The notes under the pieces: model-generated
What the model was told of the DNA's origin: nothing
The model's database searches: none
What the model saw: the letters and a program-made list of their open reading frames with translations, nothing else
NCBI GenBank assembly: GCA_025358085.1
Contig: JANYKT010000079.1
Span: 1-53,460 of the forward strand
Direction of reading: 5' to 3'
DNA length: 53,460 nucleotides
Source of the DNA: Deltaproteobacteria bacterium
GTDB lineage: Bacteria; Myxococcota; Myxococcia; Myxococcales; 40CM-4-68-19
Shown here: piece by piece, positions 47,989-53,460 of the stretch
Layout of the letters: every line of letters starts with the position of its first letter
Position numbering within the stretch: position 1 is the first letter of the stretch
Program-made: the position numbers and the translations under genes

Positions 47989-48528
47989 TCAGCAATTGGG
48001 TTTTGCCTGCGCGAGGGCGTGGACCGCCTTCGCAACGCCAGTGCTCGTCACCATGCCGGCGTAGGTGCCGGCGATGCGGCCCTCGGAATCGATGAGCACC
48101 GAGTGGGGCAAGGTCACGACTGAGTAGCTCGTCCCCGCGTCGCCGTCGTCCACCAGCAGAGGATAGGTCAGGCCGCGCTTCTGCGCGAACAGAGCGAGCT
48201 CGGCCGCGCTGCCGCTGCTTTCGGCGATGCCCACCACCAGAAGGCAGTCGGGGTGCGCCTGCGAAAGCGCCTCGAGCGCCGGCAACTCGGCGCGGCACGG
48301 CGGGCACCAGGTGGCAAAGAAGTTCACCAGCACGGGCCGGCCACGGAGCGACGCGAGGGAGACTTTCTTGCCCTGCAGATCCGGCAAAGTGAAGGCGGGC
48401 GCGGAGGCAAAGGGCTCGCGCGGCGGGCGCAGCTCGGCGCCGGCGCGCGCCTGCACCACGGCGAGCACCGCGAGTGCCGCGAGCGCGACGGGGATGAACG
48501 AGCGACGGGCGAGATCGATGGTGCGCAT
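47989..48528 (-). CDS. TlpA-like periplasmic thiol-disulfide oxidoreductase
   Basis: 179 residues. An N-terminal anchor or signal (residues 9-29), then a thioredoxin fold with C75-C78 in FFATWCPPCRAELPAL and the cis-Pro segment VTLPHSVLIDSEGRI. Likely maintains reduced cysteines outside the membrane, for example in cytochrome maturation or sulfur handling. It lies 21 bases after the DsrE-like gene on the same strand, probably one operon. Confidence 0.9.
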   Translation of the reverse strand: MRTIDLARRSFIPVALAALAVLAVVQARAGAELRPPREPFASAPAFTLPDLQGKKVSLASLRGRPVLVNFFATWCPPCRAELPALEALSQAHPDCLLVVGIAESSGSAAELALFAQKRGLTYPLLVDDGDAGTSYSVVTLPHSVLIDSEGRIAGTYAGMVTSTGVAKAVHALAQAKPNC

Positions 48529-48549
48529 GCGGTGTCCTCGGGACTGTCC

Positions 48550-48957
48550 TCAATACTGCATGGGGACGAAACTTTCGCTGACCAGCTCGGCGATCTTAGC
48601 AGCGCCTTGCGGCACCCGCTGCGCTTCCGGCATCACATCCTCGATGCCGGCACTCGAGAGCGCGCTCTCGCAGACGTAGATGGGCACGCCGGCCGCGTGC
48701 GCCTCGCGGATGGCATTGCGGACCGGCTCCGGGATGCCCTTGGCCTTGGTCGAGAGCGCCGCGACCGCGCGTCCGTAGACGACGATGGCAATGTCCTTCA
48801 GCTTTCCCGTCTTTTTCATGATCAGCGCGTGGTGGTAGGGGCCCAGCAGCTTCATGGCGTCTTCGGGACCGCTCAGGGCAACCAGCACGATCTTGCCCTG
48901 CGGCGCGGCGAGAGGGGCCGTTCCCAGAAGCGAAGCGGCGAGGAGGAGGAAGCTCAT
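48550..48957 (-). CDS. Exported DsrE-like protein
   Basis: 135 residues from the ATG at 48957, which has AAAGGA seven bases upstream. A signal peptide (MSFLLLAASLLGTAPLAA) precedes a DsrE/F-type alpha-beta fold: IVLVALSGPEDAMKLLGPYHHAL, IAIVVYGRAVAALS, GVPIYVCESALSSAG. The cysteine in VCESAL is at the position used by sulfur-carrying relatives. Export of a DsrE fold next to a TlpA-like protein suggests thiol or sulfur transfer in the periplasm; this is inference. It is divergent from the efflux operon. Confidence 0.78.
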   Translation of the reverse strand: MSFLLLAASLLGTAPLAAPQGKIVLVALSGPEDAMKLLGPYHHALIMKKTGKLKDIAIVVYGRAVAALSTKAKGIPEPVRNAIREAHAAGVPIYVCESALSSAGIEDVMPEAQRVPQGAAKIAELVSESFVPMQY

Positions 48958-49053
48958 GGCGTTTCCTTTTGGTGGAGGACTGCGTGCAGACGGAGCGCCG
49001 GCCACTGGGCGGCCGTTGCGCATGGCGTGCGCGTCAGAGCCAGCGCCCGGAGG

Positions 49054-49096
49054 AAAGGTTCGAGCGCCGCACCCCGAAAGGCCCGGTCGAACCTTT
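49054..49096. promoter_or_regulatory. Inverted repeat upstream of the efflux operon
   Basis: AAAGGTTCGA (49054-49063) and TCGAACCTTT (49087-49096) are perfect complements 23 bases apart. A third AAAGGTTCG lies at 49126-49134 and covers the tolC ribosome-binding site. All are in the divergent gap between dsrE-like and tolC-like genes. It may be an operator; no regulator gene is adjacent. Confidence 0.5.
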
Positions 49097-49134
49097 TGTC
49101 CAGCGTCTGGCTCCCACGCGCCGGAAAGGTTCGC

Positions 49135-50469
49135 ATGCGCTCCTCGCGGGTTGCCATTCATCTATTGCTCCTTTCGAGCGCAGCGGTTGCGGCCCCCGCG
49201 ACCTCGCTTACCGTCGCCACGGCCATTCGTCGCGCGCTCGCGCAGAGCCCGGCCCTGCGCGCGGGCCGGTCGTCTTTGGAAGCAGCGCGGGCCGACGCGG
49301 CCGCGGCCCGGGACGGCCACCTGCCGACACTCGAGCTCGGCGCGCGCGCGACGCGCACCGACGAGCCCGCGGGAGCCTTCGCGCTGCGTCTGGACGAAGG
49401 CCGCCTGGGCGCCGCCGACTTTGATCCTGCACGCCTCAACTCGCCTGTTGCCGTGGGCGGACTCGGGCTTTCCGCCACCTTGAATCTCCCCCTCTATAGC
49501 GGCGGCCGGACGCGCGCAGGCGAACGCGCTGCGCGGGGTCTCGCGAACGCAGAGGAACAATCGCAAGAGCGGCGCAAGCAGGAGATCGCCTTTGCCGTGG
49601 TCCGGGCCTACTTCGGGACCACCGCCGCAACGCAAGCCGCGCTGCACGCGGGAGACGCCGTGGCGAGTGCGCGCGAGACCGAGCGCTTCGTGGGTGAGCG
49701 CGTCGCGCAGGGACTGTTGCTCGAGGCAGACGCCTTGCGCGCGACTGCGTTCCGGGCCGAGGCGGAGGCGCGGCTGGCACAGGCGCGCGGGATGATCGGC
49801 TCGTCGCGTGCGGCCCTCGAGATGCTGCTCGGCGACGAGGTGGACGCGGGCACTCTATCGACTCCGCTCGAGGACGCGAGCGCGCCAGTCGAGCCTTTGA
49901 TTGCGGCGGTCATCAACGAGGACGCGCCTGACCGCGCCGACCTGCGCGCGGCGTCGCTGCGGACGGGCGTTGCGCAGGCGCAGGCGAGCGCGATCTCGGG
50001 CGCGCTGCTGCCCGAAGTTTTCCTGCAGGCGAGTGCGCAGACTCTGCGCTCGGGATTCGACCAAGGGACGACGTGGACCGCGCTGCTGCTCGGCGCGCGC
50101 TGGCAGCTCTCGCTCGGCGCGGTGCACGCGGCCGCCGCGGCGCAGTCCAGGGCCGCCGCCGCCGCCGCTTCCGCCCAGGCCGAAACAGCCGAGGCACGCC
50201 GGCAGGCCCGGGAAGCGCGCTTCATCATCGAAGCCGCTGTCGCCCGCACCTCCGCGGCGCGCGAGGCCGTCTCTGCCTCGTCCTCCGCCCGCACGCTGCG
50301 CCTCGCGCGCTATCGCCAGGGATTGTTGCCCCTGACCGACCTGCTCGACGCGGAGCTCGCCCTCTCGAATGCCCAAGCCCTGCTCGTGCAAGGGCTGCTC
50401 GAATCCCGTCTTGCCCGCGGGGCCCTGCAACTCGCGATCGGCCAGCCCGTCGAAGGAGTCCAGCCGTGA
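49135..50469 (+). CDS. TolC-family outer membrane efflux protein
   Basis: 444 residues from the ATG at 49135. Signal peptide to about residue 20 (LLLLSSAAVAAPA), then two OEP repeats of long alpha-helices with the strands GLSATLNLPLYSGGRTRAGERAA and the second-half equivalent ALLLGARWQLSLGAVHAAA. It forms the outer-membrane channel of a tripartite pump. The stop overlaps the adaptor start (GTGA). Reading upstream of 49135 stays open but has no similarity. Confidence 0.9.
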   Translation: MRSSRVAIHLLLLSSAAVAAPATSLTVATAIRRALAQSPALRAGRSSLEAARADAAAARDGHLPTLELGARATRTDEPAGAFALRLDEGRLGAADFDPARLNSPVAVGGLGLSATLNLPLYSGGRTRAGERAARGLANAEEQSQERRKQEIAFAVVRAYFGTTAATQAALHAGDAVASARETERFVGERVAQGLLLEADALRATAFRAEAEARLAQARGMIGSSRAALEMLLGDEVDAGTLSTPLEDASAPVEPLIAAVINEDAPDRADLRAASLRTGVAQAQASAISGALLPEVFLQASAQTLRSGFDQGTTWTALLLGARWQLSLGAVHAAAAAQSRAAAAAASAQAETAEARRQAREARFIIEAAVARTSAAREAVSASSSARTLRLARYRQGLLPLTDLLDAELALSNAQALLVQGLLESRLARGALQLAIGQPVEGVQP

Positions 50470-51500
50470 GGACTGCACCGCTTTTGCTTGTCTTCAGCTT
50501 CGCCTGCGCGGTGCACCCGGTTGCGAACGCGCCGCCCGCGCTCCCGCCCGTCAAGGTCCATCTCGCCACAGCGACGGCGAGCGCCCGCGCTGCCTGGATC
50601 CCCGCCACCGTGCAGGCGCAGGAGCGCGCGGCTCTCTCGACCCGGATCGCCGCCCGCGTTCAACAAGTTTTGGTGCATGAGGGCTCGCGCGTCGCGAGAG
50701 GAGCCGTGCTGGTGCGCCTCGATGACGCCGACGTGCGCGGTCAGCTGCTTGCCGCGGAGGCCGCGCTTTCGACCGCGCGGGCGCAGGAGCGGCGGCTTCT
50801 GGCCTTGCTGCAGCAGCGCGCCGCGACGCCCAGCGAAGTCGAGGCCGCTCAATCCCAGCGCGCCCTGGCGCAGTCCCAGGTCGATGCCGCGCGGGGAGCG
50901 CTCGGGTACTCGGAGCTGCGCGCGCCATTCGCCGGAGTGGTGCAGGCGAAGCTCGTCTCGGCCGGCGACCTCGCCGTTCCTGGCCAACCGGTCCTTCAGC
51001 TCGAGGGTCTGGAGTTGGAACTCTCCGCCACTCTCTCCGCGGCCGAGGCGGACCAGCTGAAGGCCGGAATGCCGCTCACCTTCGAAGCGGGCGGCGCGCG
51101 CGGCGTAGCGAAGCTCACGGCAGTCTCTCCCGGCGAGGACGCCGTCTCGCACCGGACGCTCGTCCGCGCCCGCGTCGCCCTGGCGCCGCCGGGCTTGCGC
51201 CAGGGCGACTACGCCCGCCTGCTGTTGCCCGGAAACCCGCCGATCTCGTCAGGGCCGACTCGTAATCAGTATGCTGTCCCGACATTTTCGTTGCCGCGGT
51301 CGGCGCTGGTGGAGCGAGGCGATCTCACCGGCGTGTTCGTGGCGCGGGAAGGTCACGCCGAGCTGCGCTGGCTGGCGCTCGGCGATGAGACGGCCGCGTC
51401 GGTTTCGATCCGGGCCGGCTTGAGCGCGGGCGAGAAGGTGATCGACGCACCGGGTTCGCTGCGCGACGGACAGGCCATCGAGGTCGTCGATGTCCGGTGA
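50466..51500 (+). CDS. RND periplasmic adaptor (HlyD/MFP family)
   Basis: 344 residues from GTG at 50466. A short signal with FSFACAV is possibly a lipobox. The lipoyl halves are VQAQERAALSTRIAARVQQVLVHEGSRVARGAVLVRLD and GYSELRAPFAGVVQAKLVSAGDLAVPGQPVL, separated by a coiled-coil hairpin rich in Ala/Gln/Arg, then a beta-barrel and membrane-proximal domain. It bridges TolC and the RND pump. It overlaps the next gene by 11 bases. Confidence 0.92.
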   Translation: MRTAPLLLVFSFACAVHPVANAPPALPPVKVHLATATASARAAWIPATVQAQERAALSTRIAARVQQVLVHEGSRVARGAVLVRLDDADVRGQLLAAEAALSTARAQERRLLALLQQRAATPSEVEAAQSQRALAQSQVDAARGALGYSELRAPFAGVVQAKLVSAGDLAVPGQPVLQLEGLELELSATLSAAEADQLKAGMPLTFEAGGARGVAKLTAVSPGEDAVSHRTLVRARVALAPPGLRQGDYARLLLPGNPPISSGPTRNQYAVPTFSLPRSALVERGDLTGVFVAREGHAELRWLALGDETAASVSIRAGLSAGEKVIDAPGSLRDGQAIEVVDVR

Positions 51501-53460
51501 AGCGCGCCTCGGGGTCGCCGGGTGTCTGGCCAAGGCCTTCCTGCGCAGCAAGCTCACGCCCCTGATCGTGGTCGCGTCGATCCTCGCGGGGCTGCTTGCC
51601 ATCGCCGTCACCCCGCGCGAGGAAGAGCCGCAGATCGTCGTCCCGATGATCGACGTGCTGGTCCCCTTTCCGGGCGCCTCTCCGCGCGAGATCGAGAGCC
51701 AGCTCACCACTCCGCTCGAGCGGCGGCTGTGGGGCATCCCGGGCGTCGAGTACCTCTACAGCTCGAGCCGGCCAGGCGCGGCGCTGCTCACGGTGCGCTT
51801 CAAGGTGAACGAGCCGCTCGAGCCCAGCATCGTCAAGGTCCAGAAGGAGATCGCGGCCCATCCCGAGGTGCTGCCACCCGGCGCGCTTTCTCCCGTGGTG
51901 CGCCTGCTCACCATCGATGATGTGCCTTTCCTGACCCTGACGTTGCATGGCGGAGAGCTGCCGGCGGGAGGGCTGCGCAAGCTCGCCGACGAGACGGCTC
52001 GGGAGATCGCGCGGGTCCCCACCACCGCGCAGGTGCAGGTGATCGGCGGCGCGCGCCGGACGGTGCGTATCGAGCCCGATCCGGATCGCTTGCACTCATT
52101 GTCGCTCTCTCTCGCCGAATTGATCGCGCCGTTACGCGCAGCCGACGCGCAGCTTCCCGCTGGCGCGCTGGTCGATAGCGGGACTCGCACCGTTCTCGAG
52201 ACGAAAGGCTTCTTGCGCTCGGCAACAGACCTGCGCCGGCTGGTGGTCGCGACGCGCGCCGGCCGTCCCGTCTATCTGGAAGACGTGGCGAACATCACCG
52301 ACGGTCCCGAGCCCGAGCCAGGCGTAGTGCTGGTGGCGCGCAAAGGCGAGGCGGGCTTCGAACAGGCGGTGTCCATCGCCGTGGCCAAGCGCGCCGGCAC
52401 CAACGCGACCGCGCTCGCCGAAGAGGTGCTGCGCAAAGTAAACACGCTGCGCGGCCGTCTGCTCCCTTCGAACGTGAGCGTGACCGTCACGCGCAACTAC
52501 GGCGAGACCGCCGGCGAAAAGTCGAGCGAGCTGATTGAGCATCTGCTGATTGCGACGCTCGCCGTGATCGCGCTCATCCTGCTGGCGATGGGCTGGCGCT
52601 CGGCAGCCGTGGTCGCGGTGGCCGTCCCGGTGACGCTCGCGCTCACGCTCCTGCTCACTTATCTGCTCGGGTACACGCTGAACCGGGTCACGCTGTTCGC
52701 GCTCATTTTCTCCATCGGCATCCTGGTGGATGACGCCATCGTGGTGGTCGAGAACGTGCACCGCCACTTGCACCTGCCGGGACCACGCCGAGGTTTCGCG
52801 CGCACGGTGATCGAGGCGGTGGACGAGGTCGGCAACCCCACCATCCTCGCCACCTTCGCAGTCATCGCCGCCATCTTGCCGATGGCGATGGTGCGCGGCC
52901 TGATGGGTCCATACATGCGGCCCATCCCGGTGGGCGCGAGCCTCGCGATGCTCTTCTCGCTCGCAGTCGCATTCATCGTCAGCCCGTGGGCGGCGCTGAA
53001 GATCTTCCGGCAGGACGACCGCGCGGCGGGCGGCAACGACGCGCGCGGCACCGGCGCGCCCAGCGGCGCTGCGGCAACTGACCACGATGAGCACACAGCG
53101 CTGCTGCCCGAGACGCGGCTCACCCGCCTCTACCGCTGGGTGATGAGGACGCTGCTCCATCGCCCGGCCGCGCGCTGGGGGTTCTTCGCGGGCGTGCTGG
53201 TGCTGCTCGGCGTCGCCATGTCGCTGGTCGCGACCGGCACCGTCAAAGTGAAGATGCTTCCCTTCGACAACAAGTCCGAGTTCCAGGTGCTGCCCGAGCG
53301 CGAGCGTATCCTCGCGCGCCGCGCCGGCCGGCAGATCGAGCTGCACCTGGAACTCGGACTTGTTGTCGAAGGGAAGCATCTTCACTTTGACGGTGCCGGT
53401 CGCGACCAGCGACATGGCGACGCCGAGCAGCACCAGCACGCCCGCGAAGAACCCCCAGCG
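51490..53460 (+). CDS. RND-family efflux transporter, partial and disrupted at window end
   Basis: Inner-membrane proton-driven pump of the HAE1-like RND type. The first 600 residues are credible: first membrane helix (LIVVASILAGLLAIAVTP), porter domain (FPGASPREIESQLTTPLERRL), helices 2-4 with ILVDDAIVVVENVHRH carrying the proton-relay aspartates, and a loop leading to VKVKMLPFDNKSEFQV. After about 53290 the plus-strand frame is a reverse complement of the preceding sequence and is not real coding. The genuine continuation (QLDLPAGAAREDTLALG) is read on the minus strand of the loop. A normal RND pump has about 1000-1100 residues. Confidence 0.9.
   Translation, partial: MSGEARLGVAGCLAKAFLRSKLTPLIVVASILAGLLAIAVTPREEEPQIVVPMIDVLVPFPGASPREIESQLTTPLERRLWGIPGVEYLYSSSRPGAALLTVRFKVNEPLEPSIVKVQKEIAAHPEVLPPGALSPVVRLLTIDDVPFLTLTLHGGELPAGGLRKLADETAREIARVPTTAQVQVIGGARRTVRIEPDPDRLHSLSLSLAELIAPLRAADAQLPAGALVDSGTRTVLETKGFLRSATDLRRLVVATRAGRPVYLEDVANITDGPEPEPGVVLVARKGEAGFEQAVSIAVAKRAGTNATALAEEVLRKVNTLRGRLLPSNVSVTVTRNYGETAGEKSSELIEHLLIATLAVIALILLAMGWRSAAVVAVAVPVTLALTLLLTYLLGYTLNRVTLFALIFSIGILVDDAIVVVENVHRHLHLPGPRRGFARTVIEAVDEVGNPTILATFAVIAAILPMAMVRGLMGPYMRPIPVGASLAMLFSLAVAFIVSPWAALKIFRQDDRAAGGNDARGTGAPSGAAATDHDEHTALLPETRLTRLYRWVMRTLLHRPAARWGFFAGVLVLLGVAMSLVATGTVKVKMLPFDNKSEFQVLPERERILARRAGRQIELHLELGLVVEGKHLHFDGAGRDQRHGDAEQHQHAREEPPA
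53173..53460. repeat. Perfect 118-bp foldback at the window end
   Basis: 53173-53290 is the exact reverse complement of 53343-53460, with a 52-nt loop. The arms lie within the RND gene. The symmetry and the coding evidence indicate an inverted chimera at a contig end rather than a biological palindrome. Confidence 0.95.

Noticed and set aside
52132-53439. Minus-strand frame beginning with RND-like sequence at the window end
   Set aside because: Its first 40 or so residues are genuine RND sequence read through the foldback; the rest is the shadow of the RND gene, so it is an artefact of the chimera.

Overview
The window is 53.5 kb of GC-rich bacterial chromosome. Its gene content points to a proteobacterium-like lineage, most probably Myxococcota or another former deltaproteobacterium. 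Reasons are the L33-tRNA-Trp-SecE-NusG-L11-L1-L10-L12-RpoB-RpoC block next to rpsL-rpsG-fusA, a lipoprotein with a Cys-rich tail of myxobacterial style, many GTG/TTG starts and start/stop overlaps, and a stretch resembling the C-terminal region of myxobacterial Ser/Thr kinases. The taxonomy is inferred from style, not from a database comparison.

Layout. 1-3.6 kb (minus): str operon rpsL-rpsG-fusA, with a mazEF toxin-antitoxin pair between rpsG and fusA. 3.7-6.2 kb (plus): peroxiredoxin, amino-acid permease and lipoprotein, which separate the str genes from rpoC. 6.2-19.2 kb (minus): tRNA-Thr/Tyr/Gly/Thr, rpmG, tRNA-Trp, secE, nusG, rplKAJL, rpoBC, with a strong promoter ahead of the tRNAs, an L10-type leader ahead of rplJ and hairpins at rplL/rpoB and after rpoC. 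The tuf gene that normally follows this tRNA quartet is absent. 19.2-26 kb (mostly minus): rlmB, a DsbD-alpha-like periplasmic protein, a RimK-like ligase, then GAF/PtsI-like protein - nicotinate phosphoribosyltransferase - PRPP synthetase as one tight operon. 26-31.5 kb (plus): YeiH-type transporter, 2-oxoacid:ferredoxin oxidoreductase alpha/beta plus an aldo-keto reductase in overlapping order, a cluster of GGGGACACC palindromes, and a YbaK deacylase. 31.5-36.8 kb: a kinase/acyl-CoA dehydrogenase pair that matches the two halves of ACAD10/11, and aconitase A.

36.8-41.5 kb is a scarred accessory zone. It has a zinc-ribbon membrane protein whose 3' end is repeated in inverted orientation 1.1 kb away, an ECF sigma factor with a membrane partner, decayed pieces of an outer-membrane barrel protein and of an AHSA1/SRPBCC protein, and a response regulator. 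41.5-46.4 kb (plus): GDP-fucose synthase, GDP-mannose dehydratase, a DUF983 protein, a cardiolipin-synthase-like phospholipase D and asparaginase. 46.4-53.5 kb: pectin-acetylesterase-like lipoprotein, thioesterase, TlpA-like and DsrE-like exported proteins, and a TolC/HlyD/RND efflux operon cut by the window end.

The last 288 bases form a perfect foldback (118-bp arms, 52-nt loop). The true RND continuation is read on the wrong strand, so the end of this sequence looks like an inverted chimera or assembly artefact. I see no complete, clearly new multi-gene system. The strongest candidates for a second look are the mazEF insertion with its apparent leaderless promoter/operator, the barrel-less PtsP-like protein in the NAD salvage operon, and the inverted duplication around the zinc-ribbon gene.
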